DNA of 64,000 nucleotides from Paenibacillus sp. FSL K6-1096 (GCF_037977055.1 NZ_CP150274.1:2480001-2544000), one strand, 5' to 3'. Counted from the stretch's first letter, positions 17,400 through 27,268 are shown. The notes: generated by a model not told the origin, from the sequence alone. Translations and numbers: made by a program.

Positions 17400-19166
17400 T
17401 TACCGCGGCAATGTGATACGCACCCTGGTTCCCTGTCCCGGCGAAGAGTGGATCGTGATTCCATACGCACTCCCATAGGTCATCTGAATGCGGTCAATGG
17501 TATTCTTAATGCCCACCGAAGCAGACTTATGGTGCAGAATCCTGTCTACTGTCTCCCGGCTCATGCCGCGCCCGTTGTCCTCCACCTCGAAATACCGGAC
17601 TGCACCCTCCAGCCAGCCGCGGATACGGATGATGCCGCCCGATCCGGTCTGGTCGAAGCCGTGCAGAATCGCATTCTCTACGAACGGCTGGAACAGCAGC
17701 CTCGGCACCTCCGTCTCCATAAGAGAGGGGTCCATATCGTACTCGACAGTGAATTTGTCCTCGAAACGAATCGACATAATATAGAAGTAATTCTGCATCC
17801 AGTCCATCTCTTCGGACAACGGTACAGCGTCCCAGGTCTTCCTGGAGGTATAGTGCAGCATGCTTGACAGGCAGACCAGCATCCGGCTAAGCTCCTGCTG
17901 ATCATTCTCAATCGCCGTCCAGTTCATCACATTCAGCGTATTGTAGAGGAAATGCGGATGCATCTGCATGTTCAGCGCCTGAATCTCGGCTTCCTTCTCC
18001 TTCAGCCTGATCTCATAATTCTCCGTGACGAGCAGGTGAATCCGGTCATTCATCCGGTTAAAGCGCTGGGTCAGGATGCCGAATTCGTCATGGCCCACCA
18101 CCTCCACGCGGGTCTGGAAATCTCCCTCTGCAACCGACCTCATCGCACTTAACAGCCGCTTGATCGGCTTGGTGATTTTACCGGCCATGAAGTAGGCGAA
18201 GCTCAAGGCCACGATTCCCAGGACTACCGCCAGAACCGTAAGGGACGTACGAATCACCGGCACGAAGCTGCTCACCAGCCCCGCCTCCGGCATCCACACC
18301 ACCGACAGCCACCCGGTAACCTCGGAACGGTCGAAGCAGACGATGAACACTTCGCCGTTCAGCTTTATCCGCCGCGCCCCGCTGTTCTCCTGCTGCAGCT
18401 CGTCCAGCCAGGCTTCCTTGTTCGTCTGCGCAGCAATCCCCGGCTCACTGCCGGCGACCACCCTGCCCTGCGGATCAAGCAGCAGATACTGCGAGCCTCC
18501 CGGAATGCTGCCCGAATACAAAGAATTCAGCACCTCGGATTTGAAGCTGATGACAAGCACAGGGCGTTCCACGCCGGCATCCATTTTGGCGAGCTTGGTA
18601 TTGCCCAGATAGGTGAAGTCAAGCAGGCGTGCAGCCGAGAACAGATTCCGGAATTCCAGATTCCCTTCCTGCAGGTAAGGCTGGTTGAACATGGTTACGA
18701 AGTCATACGTGGGAATCCACACCAGCTTGCCTCCTGCCTGCCGGGCCATCCGGTCAATCTCTGATTGCGTGGGCTCCCCTTGGGGCAAGGTCTGTCCGAA
18801 GGTGAAGTAGGAGGTCCACAACTGATAGGCATAGATATCCTGATTCTGTGAAAAGGTCTTGCCCAGCACAGCCGTCACCTGCCGGTCCGCTGAGAACAGC
18901 TCCGCCGGGTTGGCGGGATCAAGCTGGCTGAAGATACGGAACAGATCCTTATCGAGAAATAAGGACATACTGTTCTGGTCGATGATCCGCAGCTTCGTAT
19001 CCATGACCTCATTGCTCTTTTTGACAATCTCATACACATTTTTTTGGGCCTGCTCCGTAATGATCTTCAGGCTGGTCCGGTAGAACAACGCTCCCAATAC
19101 AAGCAGAGGAATCGCAATCAGCAGGATGTAGCTGGCCAGCAGCCGGTAACGAAAGGTAATCCTCAT
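17400..19166 (-). CDS. sensor histidine kinase, YesM type
   Basis: 588 residues: a membrane helix at about 10-30, a large extracellular sensor region (cache-like) to about 300, a second helix at about 302-325, HAMP, then the His-kinase domain of the LytS/YesM class with HPHFLYNTLN at about 403-412 and ATP-site motifs VENAILHGF and DNGRGMS. It should sense an extracellular sugar or the loaded binding protein and phosphorylate the response regulator encoded upstream, with which it overlaps by ATGA. The importer operon follows in the same direction after 137 bases. Confidence 0.92.
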   Translation of the reverse strand: MRITFRYRLLASYILLIAIPLLVLGALFYRTSLKIITEQAQKNVYEIVKKSNEVMDTKLRIIDQNSMSLFLDKDLFRIFSQLDPANPAELFSADRQVTAVLGKTFSQNQDIYAYQLWTSYFTFGQTLPQGEPTQSEIDRMARQAGGKLVWIPTYDFVTMFNQPYLQEGNLEFRNLFSAARLLDFTYLGNTKLAKMDAGVERPVLVISFKSEVLNSLYSGSIPGGSQYLLLDPQGRVVAGSEPGIAAQTNKEAWLDELQQENSGARRIKLNGEVFIVCFDRSEVTGWLSVVWMPEAGLVSSFVPVIRTSLTVLAVVLGIVALSFAYFMAGKITKPIKRLLSAMRSVAEGDFQTRVEVVGHDEFGILTQRFNRMNDRIHLLVTENYEIRLKEKEAEIQALNMQMHPHFLYNTLNVMNWTAIENDQQELSRMLVCLSSMLHYTSRKTWDAVPLSEEMDWMQNYFYIMSIRFEDKFTVEYDMDPSLMETEVPRLLFQPFVENAILHGFDQTGSGGIIRIRGWLEGAVRYFEVEDNGRGMSRETVDRILHHKSASVGIKNTIDRIQMTYGSAYGITIHSSPGQGTRVRITLPR

Positions 19167-20749
19167 GCTTCCCGCTTCCTTTGGGAGAGTACCTGCTGGT
19201 AGGCCTTTGGCGACAGGCCGTAAGACTTCTTAAACACGCGGCAGAAATATTTGGTATCCTGAAAGCCGCATTCCTGCGCAATCTCGTATATCCGGTGCTG
19301 TGGCTCCGCAAGCAGTGTCTTGGCCCGCTTCATCCGGGCTGCCGTCACATGCTCAGAGAAGGTTTTGCCGGTCCTGCCTTTGATCAGCGTACTGAAATAG
19401 GAGGGATTGAAGTGGAAATGCTCAGCTGCCCGCTCCAGCGTAAGCTCCTCCTTCATATGCTGCTGTATCCAGCTTAGGCATTCAGCGATCATGCTCTCCC
19501 CCTGATCCTGCCGGGCTACGGTTAAGGCCAGATGAGCTTCGCGGACTGCTTCGCCCAAATGAGCGACCAGTCCGCTGTAGGTGCTGCATGAACGGATCAG
19601 CAGCGTGGCCGTATCGGTCAGGAGCTGCGCCGTCTTTTTGCCCAGCAGCTCCTGATGCTCACTGCGGACCTGAAGCAGCATCAGCGAGGCCTGCTCCTTC
19701 AGCAGTACCGGGCTGGTCCGCCCGCCGTCTGCCAGCCGTTCGACCTGCTCCGTGCAAGCCTCCTGAACCAGCGCGGCATCATCTGTGTGCAGCGCGGCAT
19801 AGAGCTTACCCCAATCCGCAGCAATGACTTCCGGGGCTGTCATCCACTCATCCGCGAACAGCAGCCCCTGCCGGAAATCGTAAAAGTTGTAGCTGTTCAC
19901 CATACGGGCGGCAAGATATGCATCCGGTGCTTCCGCCAGCAGGGAGCGGCATGGCGGCCCGATGCTGTGGACAAGCTGCCCTGCACCCGGCCACTCCGCC
20001 GCGAGCGCCCGGGCGATCCCCCTCGCCTCCTCGCGCTTCTCCCGGGTCAGCCGGTGCTGGACCGCCAGGGTAACGGCGGACAGCAGGCCATCCTCCGGTA
20101 TCCTGTTCAGGGGAACCGTTACGGACCTGCCCCACTGATTCCAGGCCCGCTCCAGAGCGCAGGTGAAGGCGGCGCTGTCCGGGCTGTCACCGCAGTCTTT
20201 CAGCTCCGAGTACACGATAGCCCCGCCCCCCTTCAGCCACTCATACGTCCTCAGCTCCTCCAGCTCCTGCGGGGCGGCGCTTCCGTTCAGCCAGGACATT
20301 ATCAGCCGGCTCAAGTATGCGGAGGAAGCCAGCGCAAGCCGCTGCTGCAATTCCTCCTCCTCCCTGCGCTGCTCCTGCTCTGCGTTCAACAGCAGGTCGA
20401 TCCGGCTTAACACATCAGCGATTTTTTCGATATCCACCGGCTTCAGCAGGTAATCATACGCGCCGTGCCGTACCGCCTTCTGCGCATACTCGAACAGATT
20501 GTAAGCGGATACCATTACAACCCTGGTGCGGAGGCGCTCGGTCTTCAGCCGCTCCAGAAATTCAAGTCCGTCCATGCCGGGCATGCGGATGTCCGTCAGT
20601 ATAGCGTCCGGCTGGTGAGCTTTCGCCCAGGCCATCGCAGACAGGCCATCCTTTACCGCTTCCACCTCATCCCCCGGCCGCAAGCGTCCGATCAGATTGA
20701 CCATCCCTCTAAGATGTCTGGGCTCATCATCCACGATCAATATTCTCAT
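19163..20749 (-). CDS. AraC-type response regulator, YesN type
   Basis: 528 residues. The receiver domain covers about 1-120 with the acidic pair Asp7-Asp8 and phosphoacceptor Asp53 (LTDIRMPGMDG). A long linker follows, and two AraC helix-turn-helices occupy the last 100 residues (LTLERAAEHFHFNPSYFS, then IYEIAQECGFQDTKYFCRVF). It is the partner of the kinase encoded downstream and is expected to activate the importer and glycosidase genes. Confidence 0.93.
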   Translation of the reverse strand: MRILIVDDEPRHLRGMVNLIGRLRPGDEVEAVKDGLSAMAWAKAHQPDAILTDIRMPGMDGLEFLERLKTERLRTRVVMVSAYNLFEYAQKAVRHGAYDYLLKPVDIEKIADVLSRIDLLLNAEQEQRREEEELQQRLALASSAYLSRLIMSWLNGSAAPQELEELRTYEWLKGGGAIVYSELKDCGDSPDSAAFTCALERAWNQWGRSVTVPLNRIPEDGLLSAVTLAVQHRLTREKREEARGIARALAAEWPGAGQLVHSIGPPCRSLLAEAPDAYLAARMVNSYNFYDFRQGLLFADEWMTAPEVIAADWGKLYAALHTDDAALVQEACTEQVERLADGGRTSPVLLKEQASLMLLQVRSEHQELLGKKTAQLLTDTATLLIRSCSTYSGLVAHLGEAVREAHLALTVARQDQGESMIAECLSWIQQHMKEELTLERAAEHFHFNPSYFSTLIKGRTGKTFSEHVTAARMKRAKTLLAEPQHRIYEIAQECGFQDTKYFCRVFKKSYGLSPKAYQQVLSQRKREA

Positions 20750-20958
20750 TATGCTCAGCCCCCCAAGATTGGCTTACAGCCGCTGTCAGCCGCAGCGTTG
20801 CCCTTATTATAGAAGCCATCCCGGTTCATTCCTAGTGGATTCATATTGGAAAGGTGGATTTTCCCTATAGCTGCACCAAAATTTCCTCTAAGGCCGGCGG
20901 CTATGGTAAACTTTGTTTCTGATATTTGATCCACAAGGAACAAGGAGGCAGACAATTC

Positions 20959-21873
20959 ATGGGTGGAACGAATGTATGGGATGCGGAGTGGGAGGTTAAC
21001 GAAGAGCAGGCGCGGACGCTGATCGGCAGACAATTCCCTCAGCTGTCATCGAAGCAAGTGAAGCGACTGGGCTGGGGCTGGGACAATACTGTTTTTCTCA
21101 TCGGTGACGAGTATGTGTTCCGGTTTCCAAGAAGGACGTTTGCAGTTGGCGCGATTCGTATGGAAGGGAAGCTGCTGCCGCAGCTGGAGGCATATTTGAC
21201 CATCCCCTATCCGAAGCCGTTGTTTTATGGCGAAGCAAGTGACGAATACCCGGCACCATTTCTTGGCTATACCCACGTGCCAGGCGATTTCCCCATCGGT
21301 TTGACGGAAGAGCGCCGGGCTTTATCGGCAGAGACGCTGGCGGTATTTTTACGGAGATTGCATGAGTTCCCGGTGCAGGAGGCGCTGAAATGCGGAGTTC
21401 AGCAAGATCATCGCAACCTGACGGACATAGCCTCGCGCAAAGTGAAATTGGAGGGCTTCCTATCGAAGGTGGCTGAACACTTGTCGCCGGAGGAGTCCGG
21501 TATGATCGAAGCGTATATTAACGGGCTGCACAAGGACCGTGTCGAGGCGGTGAACACACTGCTGCATGGCGATCTTCATTTCAAAAATATGCTTGTGAAC
21601 GGGAACGGGATCGTTTCCGGCATCATTGATTGGGGCGATCTGAGCGTAGGCCATCCGGCTTGCGATTTAAGCGTTGCTTATAGCTTTTTACCACCTTACG
21701 CCCGCGGCGTGTTTTTCGAAACGTACGGAGGAGCGGACGCGGAAACGAAGCTGCTGGCGCGGCTGATGGCGGTATACATCCCCATGCTGATCTTAATGCA
21801 AGCGGCCGATGACGGGAATGATGCGGTTGTGGCCGAGGCGAAATCCAACATCATGCGGGCACTGTCAGATTAG
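20959..21873 (+). CDS. APH-family phosphotransferase
   Basis: 304 residues from the ATG at 20959, which has AGGAGG 10-11 bases upstream; an in-frame TTG at 20926 would place that site inside the gene. The kinase motifs are HGDLHFKNML (catalytic Asp205) and IDWGD (metal-binding Asp224), with an ATP-loop region GWGWDNTVFLIG near residue 38. The family includes aminoglycoside and macrolide kinases but also many metabolic kinases. Nothing in the context fixes the substrate, so I do not call it a resistance gene. Confidence 0.85.
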   Translation: MGGTNVWDAEWEVNEEQARTLIGRQFPQLSSKQVKRLGWGWDNTVFLIGDEYVFRFPRRTFAVGAIRMEGKLLPQLEAYLTIPYPKPLFYGEASDEYPAPFLGYTHVPGDFPIGLTEERRALSAETLAVFLRRLHEFPVQEALKCGVQQDHRNLTDIASRKVKLEGFLSKVAEHLSPEESGMIEAYINGLHKDRVEAVNTLLHGDLHFKNMLVNGNGIVSGIIDWGDLSVGHPACDLSVAYSFLPPYARGVFFETYGGADAETKLLARLMAVYIPMLILMQAADDGNDAVVAEAKSNIMRALSD

Positions 21874-21909
21874 GCTCATTAATTCGTTTTAATATAGCCA
21901 TATTTAAAA

Positions 21910-21960
21910 AAGGACTCCCCTGCAGCTGTCCAATGACTGTGGGAGTCCTTCGCTCTTTTT
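21910..21960. terminator. bidirectional intrinsic terminator
   Basis: Inverted repeat AAGGACTCCC / GGGAGTCCTT. On the plus strand it is followed within a few bases by CTTTTT and serves the phosphotransferase gene. On the minus strand it is followed directly by TTTTTT and serves yunB. Confidence 0.9.
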
Positions 21961-22037
21961 CCTGTTTCCTATTTCTTATTTCCACCTGCCTGCTTCTGCT
22001 TGCCTGCGTTCTAACCCCTTATCTCCGGCCTTCTCCC

Positions 22038-23318
22038 CTAATCCGCTCCGCTTTCCGCATCCGGCGTATTATTGATGCCTGCGGCAGGCGCGGGGCTCTC
22101 CCCGCCACCCGCATTCCCGTCTGATCCGGCGGGGGTGGAGCCGGAGCCATTGCCGCCGGAAGGCGTACCCTCCGTGCCGGAGCTGCCCTTCCCGGTGCTA
22201 AGCGAAGGGGCCGGGATGGCGATGCCCGGGGCGCTGCTGCCGTTCTCGCCGACCGGCTTGCCCTGGTTGTCGTAATAGTACATCGGGACATCGCCGACAA
22301 CCATGAGGTAGGAGACGGGGATCTCGGTGTCCACCACCTGCGGCTCCATATCGAACGGGACGACAACGGCGACCTCAGTCACGATATGAATATAGACCTC
22401 AACGAGGATCATATTAATTCCGGCATTCTTCTGCCTGGTGTTCAGCTCCACCTTGACCGCCCCCTGCGGCTCGACCTTGACCGGAATATCCGGTCCGTAG
22501 GAGGCAATCAACGGGCTGCCGAGCGCCTGGCCGAGCGGAATATGCTCTGTCCGGTTATGCAGCTCCTGCAGGGTGGACTGGATGACCTCGGCAGCCTGCG
22601 AGGTAATCCGCATATGCTCCTTGTAGTTGAGCATGAAGCCGGAGATTTTGCCGTTCTTATCCGTCTTCCAGTCGATCAGTGCCTCTGCGTTCCCGCCATC
22701 TGCCACCTGGGACGTAATCGCTTTATTAATGGATTCGGTTGCAATCTGCTTCACGCGGATCTGAGCCAGGTGGGTAATCGGCGGCTTCAGATGCTTCTCG
22801 ACATAACGCAGCCCCTGAAGCACAGCCAGCAGCAGCAGCAGGCTCAGAATGATCCAGAACCTGGCCCGTCTGCGCGGCCTCTGGCCTGCTCCGCCCGCTG
22901 TCTCCACCCGCTTCCCAGACCGGCTGCCGAACAGGCGGAACCGGCCGCCGCCGGCCCGCCCGGCCTTGCGCCAGACCCGGTGTCCCGGAGCGCCCTTCGC
23001 CGTGCTAGACGGCCTGGCAGCCTCGTATCCCGCTCCGCTTCCGCTTAGCCTGACGCCGGACCTGGAGGGCTTAGCCACGAACCGGGCGCTCCGCCCCCAG
23101 CCCCGGCTGGACGCCCCCGGCCCCGTTCCCGTCCGGGACGGCTTCGCCTCGAATCTGGTGCTCCCGCCCGGCGGCCGGAGTCCGGCCCGGGACGGTCTGG
23201 CCTTGAAGCGCCGCCCGCCCGTCCCTCCAAGACCGCTGAAGCCCAGTCTCGGCAGCCGGAGACGGCTAAGCAGCGGCAAGCCTGCCTTCCGGTTTCCCCA
23301 TTTTCTGATTCTGCCCAT
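22038..23318 (-). CDS. yunB: sporulation protein YunB with Arg-rich N-terminal extension
   Basis: 426 residues, against about 250 for the Bacillus protein. The YunB part covers about 150-395: one membrane helix at about 153-172 then a conserved domain (RVKQIATESINKAI, IPLGQALGSPLI, VPFDMEPQVVDTEIPVSYL). YunB is made under SigE and is needed for normal sporulation. The first 150 residues are a Gly/Pro/Arg/Ser-rich tail with three degenerate copies of AKPSRxGxxxxG; on the cytoplasmic side this basic tail could bind nucleic acid or a charged surface, which is speculation. The last 60 residues are also low-complexity. Confidence 0.85.
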   Translation of the reverse strand: MGRIRKWGNRKAGLPLLSRLRLPRLGFSGLGGTGGRRFKARPSRAGLRPPGGSTRFEAKPSRTGTGPGASSRGWGRSARFVAKPSRSGVRLSGSGAGYEAARPSSTAKGAPGHRVWRKAGRAGGGRFRLFGSRSGKRVETAGGAGQRPRRRARFWIILSLLLLLAVLQGLRYVEKHLKPPITHLAQIRVKQIATESINKAITSQVADGGNAEALIDWKTDKNGKISGFMLNYKEHMRITSQAAEVIQSTLQELHNRTEHIPLGQALGSPLIASYGPDIPVKVEPQGAVKVELNTRQKNAGINMILVEVYIHIVTEVAVVVPFDMEPQVVDTEIPVSYLMVVGDVPMYYYDNQGKPVGENGSSAPGIAIPAPSLSTGKGSSGTEGTPSGGNGSGSTPAGSDGNAGGGESPAPAAGINNTPDAESGAD

Positions 23319-23401
23319 GCCCTGCCGTCCCTCCCGACATTCCGGCGGTCAAGCCGCCCTGTACTACTAAGCTATTCAGCAGCAGCACGCCTTAAAACAA
23401 C

Positions 23402-23446
23402 AAAAAAAAGAACATCCCTGCGGCAGCACACCGCAGCAATGTTCTT
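23402..23446 (-). terminator. intrinsic terminator after the VTT-domain gene
   Basis: Stem AAGAACAT with an inner CTGCGG / CCGCAG pair and ATGTTCTT, followed on the reverse strand by eight T. It starts one base after the stop of the gene at 23447. Confidence 0.9.
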
Positions 23447-24061
23447 CTAATGTCCCATCCGTTTGCGTTTATCCTCCTGGATATGCCCCCAATGCAGGCG
23501 GACAAAGACCGCGAGCAGAATCAGCATAAATACACCGTACCACAGCAGGAAACCGTTCCAGTCCTCACGCGGAACGATCAGCGAGGAGCCGATTGTACCG
23601 AACAGCCAGATGAAGGACAGATTGCCGAGCACCGTTCCCCAGATGTAGGCCGCAGGCTTCATGGACGACACCGCCGACATCAGGTTAATGATATTGCTGG
23701 GCACAATCGGGACCGTACGCAGCAGCACCAGTGTCCAGATGCCGTAGCGGTCCAGGTAGACCTGCCATTTGTCATACTTCTTAAGCCTGTATCCCCATCT
23801 CCGGTCGAACCAGTCGAAGAGATACCGCCGGAACAGATAATAGACCAGCACCGCCGCCACATTGCAGGCCAGCCAGCTGACCGCCATACCGCCTATAATC
23901 TCAAATACAGAGACATGCAGCACAATCAGCACCGCTAAGGGGAAGAATCCGAACAAGCCCTGCAGGATGGTGAGCGGAAAGGTGGCGAATACAATGTAAG
24001 GGCCGCTAAGTCCAAGGCTCTGCAGCAGCCAGTCGATCCAGGCGTTGATCGTCTCAGTCAT
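23447..24061 (-). CDS. VTT/DedA-like membrane protein (TVP38/TMEM64 group)
   Basis: 204 residues from the ATG at 24059-24061 behind AAAGGAGAG. Several long hydrophobic segments and the conserved LRTVPIVPSNIINLMSAVS stretch, with the Arg and Gly/Pro pattern of the SNARE-associated (VTT) domain. Members of this superfamily include flippases for undecaprenyl phosphate and phospholipids; the substrate cannot be assigned here. It is a single-gene unit with its own terminator. Confidence 0.82.
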   Translation of the reverse strand: MTETINAWIDWLLQSLGLSGPYIVFATFPLTILQGLFGFFPLAVLIVLHVSVFEIIGGMAVSWLACNVAAVLVYYLFRRYLFDWFDRRWGYRLKKYDKWQVYLDRYGIWTLVLLRTVPIVPSNIINLMSAVSSMKPAAYIWGTVLGNLSFIWLFGTIGSSLIVPREDWNGFLLWYGVFMLILLAVFVRLHWGHIQEDKRKRMGH

Positions 24062-24123
24062 GGAGCTCTCTCCTTTCCTGACTCCTTGCAGCAGCCGGTT
24101 CTGTACACATCTGTTCACTCTTG

Positions 24124-24150
24124 AACAAAAACACCCCTTCCGGGGTGTTC
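24124..24150 (-). terminator. intrinsic terminator of the opuA operon
   Basis: Stem AACACCCC / GGGGTGTT with loop GGAA on the reverse strand, followed by TTTGTT. It lies about 130 bases after the opuAC stop. Confidence 0.82.
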
Positions 24151-24277
24151 AAGTAATGACTCGCGTACGATATGCGTATTAAGTCCAATGGTGAACCCTA
24201 TGGTTACAAAATTGTAGCTATTGTTCCCTCATCATAGCACACATTCGCTTCCACTGCCAGCCAGCCGGCTGTCCCAA

Positions 24278-25177
24278 TTATTTCTTGGAAGAAACACCGG
24301 CAATCCATTCATTCACCTTAGCTTCATTGCTCTCTACCCAGTCCTTGGCCGCTTCCTCCGGCGATTGTCCGCCCTGGATCTTGACCATCACCTGCTCCAT
24401 GTCCTCCGGGTTCCATTTGAATTGGCTCAGGAACTTGTGCACATCAGGCATATCCTCCTGAAGGCCTTTGCGGGCCATGGTGTGGATCTGCTCGGCTCCG
24501 CCGTATACACCCTGGGGATCGTCCAGATACTTCAGGTCCATGTTGGCGAACATCCAGTGCGGAGTCCAGCCGGTGACCACAATCGGTTCATTCTTGTCAA
24601 AAGCCTTCTGCAGCTCCTGCGCCATCGCCGCCGACGAGCTCTCCAGCAGCGTATAGTCGCTTAAGCCGTAGGCTTCCAGCGCCTTCTCAGTAGCGGTCAT
24701 GATGCCGGCACCCGGCTCAATCCCGATAATGGTCTGATTCAGCGAAGAGGCAACATCGGCATTCTTCAGGTCATCGATGGAGTTAATGTCCATATAGGCC
24801 GGAACGGCCAGACCGGTCTTCGTTCCATCCAGATTAACCCCTACATCCTCAATATCCTTGCCGTACTTCTCCAGATAAGCGGCATGGGTGCTTGGCAGCC
24901 AGGCGGCGACCATCGCATCCGCGCTTCCGTCAGCAATCCCGGCCCACATCGGCCCGGCGTCAACCTGCAGCAGCTCTACCTTCAGGCCGAGCTTCGATTC
25001 CAGCACTTCCTTCACTACGTTGGTACTGGCAATCTCCGAATCCCAGGCTACATAGGCCAGCTTCACCGTGCCCCCGTTATCGGACGAGCATCCTGCTACC
25101 AGGACTACAGTCAGCAGCAGCATCAGCCAGATCAGCGGGCGGCGTTTCATCAGTTTGCTTGTGTTCATAATGTTCAT
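24278..25177 (-). CDS. opuAC: glycine betaine-binding lipoprotein
   Basis: 299 residues with a lipoprotein signal ending VAGCSS (Cys30). The mature part matches OpuAC-type betaine-binding proteins: it begins VKLAYVAWDSEIASTNV and has the aromatic ligand-box residues seen in this family (VAAWLP, GWTPHWMF). It delivers glycine betaine or related compatible solutes to the OpuAB permease during osmotic stress. The gene follows opuAB after 7 bases. Two in-frame ATGs lie close together, so the start could be three codons later. Confidence 0.92.
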   Translation of the reverse strand: MNIMNTSKLMKRRPLIWLMLLLTVVLVAGCSSDNGGTVKLAYVAWDSEIASTNVVKEVLESKLGLKVELLQVDAGPMWAGIADGSADAMVAAWLPSTHAAYLEKYGKDIEDVGVNLDGTKTGLAVPAYMDINSIDDLKNADVASSLNQTIIGIEPGAGIMTATEKALEAYGLSDYTLLESSSAAMAQELQKAFDKNEPIVVTGWTPHWMFANMDLKYLDDPQGVYGGAEQIHTMARKGLQEDMPDVHKFLSQFKWNPEDMEQVMVKIQGGQSPEEAAKDWVESNEAKVNEWIAGVSSKK

Positions 25178-25184
25178 ACACTCC

Positions 25185-26021
25185 TTATCCTTGTTGTTTG
25201 GGCTTGAACAGCTTCTGGGTCAGACGGTCCAGCAGAATCGCGATAATGACAATCGCAATCCCTGCTTCGAAGCCCGCACCGGTCTTGGCCTGCGAGACCG
25301 CACGGTACACATAGGCTCCGACCCCCTGGGCGCCGATCATGGACGAGATGACCACCATCGACAGCGACAGCATAATGGTCTGGTTAATTCCGGCCATGAT
25401 TGTCGGCAGGGCGATGGGGAGCTGCAGCTTGAACAGCTTCTGCCCGGCGGTGGAGCCGAAGGCATCTGCTGCCTCCACAAGCTCAGGCGAGACTTGGCGG
25501 ATACCCAGGTTAGTCAGCCGGATCGTTGGCGGAATCGCAAATATAATAGAAGCAATGACTCCGGGCACAACGCCCAGCGAGAAGAACGATACGGCCGGCA
25601 GCAGATAGACGAACGCCGGCATTGTCTGCATGAAGTCGAGCACCGGGGTGGCGATGTTCTGGAAGGTCTTGCTCTGGGCACACAGCACCCCCAGCGGAAC
25701 TCCAATGACCACTGCCAGCACAGATGCGGTCAGCACCAGCGCCAGCGACTGCATGGAAGGACCCCATAATCCCAGATTATCGATCAGCAGCAGTCCTAAC
25801 ACCGCAAACAGCGCCATCCGCCATTTGCCGATCCAATAGGCCAGAGCGGCGATCAGAAGGGTCAACACAATTGCCGGCAGGAAATTCAGTGCCGCATCAA
25901 TTCCGCTCACCATTCCGCCGATCACGGCATGGATGAAATCAAATACAGGTCCGAAGTAGGTCATCAGCCAGTCTTCGATCCATTCTACGCCCTTGCCGAG
26001 CGGTATTTTGGGTAGATTCAT
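25185..26021 (-). CDS. opuAB: glycine betaine ABC transporter permease
   Basis: 278 residues with multiple membrane helices and the permease loop ELVEAADAFGSTAGQKLFK typical of ProW/OpuAB proteins. It begins within the end of opuAA (ATGA overlap) and is followed by the binding protein gene. It forms the membrane channel of the OpuA importer. N-terminal sequence WIEDWLMTYFGPVFD is also characteristic. Confidence 0.93.
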   Translation of the reverse strand: MNLPKIPLGKGVEWIEDWLMTYFGPVFDFIHAVIGGMVSGIDAALNFLPAIVLTLLIAALAYWIGKWRMALFAVLGLLLIDNLGLWGPSMQSLALVLTASVLAVVIGVPLGVLCAQSKTFQNIATPVLDFMQTMPAFVYLLPAVSFFSLGVVPGVIASIIFAIPPTIRLTNLGIRQVSPELVEAADAFGSTAGQKLFKLQLPIALPTIMAGINQTIMLSLSMVVISSMIGAQGVGAYVYRAVSQAKTGAGFEAGIAIVIIAILLDRLTQKLFKPKQQG

Positions 26022-27217
26022 GAACCTGTTCCTCCTTCCGGAACCGCATTGCCGGCCAATGCTGACAATATAGCCCCTTTGATCACAATCCCCTTCAGCT
26101 TGTTGCCCTCATCCACGACAGCAACCGGCAGATGGGTCTCCGACATCAGCTCGAACAGGTCATTCAGCAGGGTATCCGGCCGCACCTGGGGAATGTCACG
26201 CTGCATCACTTCCAGAATGGTGCGGTTCTCCTTCAATGCCTGGGAAGCACTATCCGCTGTAAGCAGCCCTTGCAGCCGCATCTCATTATCCGCTACATAC
26301 AGGCTCGACACCCCGCTGTCCCGCATCAGCTGCAGAGCTACCCGGGGCCCGCGTTCCGGACGGATCATCTCCGGCTGGAGCATGACATGCGAAGCGGTCA
26401 GCACCTTGGACAGATCGACATCCTCCACGAAGCGCTCCACGTATTTGTTCGCAGGCTGGATAAGAATCTCTTCCGGCGATCCGATCTGGACAATCACCCC
26501 GTCCTTCATCAGGGCAATCCGGTCCCCGATCCGCAGCGCCTCATCCAGATCATGGGTGATGAATACAATCGTCTTCTTCACTCTGGACTGCAGCTCCAGC
26601 AGCTCCTGCTGCATATCCTTGCGGATCAGCGGATCAAGCGCACTGAAGGCTTCATCCATCAGCAGAATGTCAGGGTCATTCGCCAGACCGCGCGCCAGAC
26701 CGACACGCTGCTGCATCCCGCCGCTCAGCTGATCCGGGCGGTGATTCTCCCAGCCTTTGAGGCCGACCAGCTCGAGTGCCTCCATCGCAAGCTTCGTCCG
26801 CTTGCTTTTCTCCACACCTTGAACTTCCAGACCGTATTCCGCGTTAGCCAGCACCGTGCGGTGCGGGAACAGCGCGAACTTTTGAAAGACCATGCCGATA
26901 TTCTTGCGCCGGAATTCCCGGAGCTGCTCCGGGTTCATTTTGACAACATCCTTGCCCTTGAACAGCACCTGTCCTCCGGTAGGCTCAATCAGCCGGTTCA
27001 ACAGACGGACGAGCGTGGATTTACCACTGCCCGACAACCCCATAATGACGAAGATTTCTCCTTCTTCAATGCTGAATTCGGCCTTGTTCACGCCAACTGT
27101 CAGCTTCGTTTCACGGGCGATTTTCTCCTTGGACCAGCCTTGCTGTAATAATGGAAGTGCCCGTGCCGGGTCATGACCGAATACTTTGGTTAATTGCTTC
27201 ACCTCTATAATTGCCAT
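26018..27217 (-). CDS. opuAA: glycine betaine ABC transporter ATPase with CBS domains
   Basis: 399 residues. Walker A GLSGSGKST at 60-68, Q-loop near 112, signature LSGGMQQ at 164-170, Walker B ILLMDEAFSALD at about 184-195, then a C-terminal tandem CBS region from about 280. In OpuA-type ATPases the CBS pair senses ionic strength or c-di-AMP, which links uptake to osmotic state. First gene of the opuAA-AB-AC operon, divergent from the GbsR-type gene. Confidence 0.94.
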   Translation of the reverse strand: MAIIEVKQLTKVFGHDPARALPLLQQGWSKEKIARETKLTVGVNKAEFSIEEGEIFVIMGLSGSGKSTLVRLLNRLIEPTGGQVLFKGKDVVKMNPEQLREFRRKNIGMVFQKFALFPHRTVLANAEYGLEVQGVEKSKRTKLAMEALELVGLKGWENHRPDQLSGGMQQRVGLARGLANDPDILLMDEAFSALDPLIRKDMQQELLELQSRVKKTIVFITHDLDEALRIGDRIALMKDGVIVQIGSPEEILIQPANKYVERFVEDVDLSKVLTASHVMLQPEMIRPERGPRVALQLMRDSGVSSLYVADNEMRLQGLLTADSASQALKENRTILEVMQRDIPQVRPDTLLNDLFELMSETHLPVAVVDEGNKLKGIVIKGAILSALAGNAVPEGGTGS

Positions 27218-27268
27218 AGTGACCTCCTTCTCTATCTGTAAGCTTATCGCGCCTGCTGCTACTGACCT

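Noticed and set aside
20959..21873. Named antibiotic-resistance gene
   Set aside because: APH-fold motifs are present, but the family includes many metabolic kinases and no sequence feature here identifies a drug.
26132..27148. 338-residue plus-strand open frame within opuAA
   Set aside because: Exact antisense of a clearly coding ATPase; codon-bias shadow.
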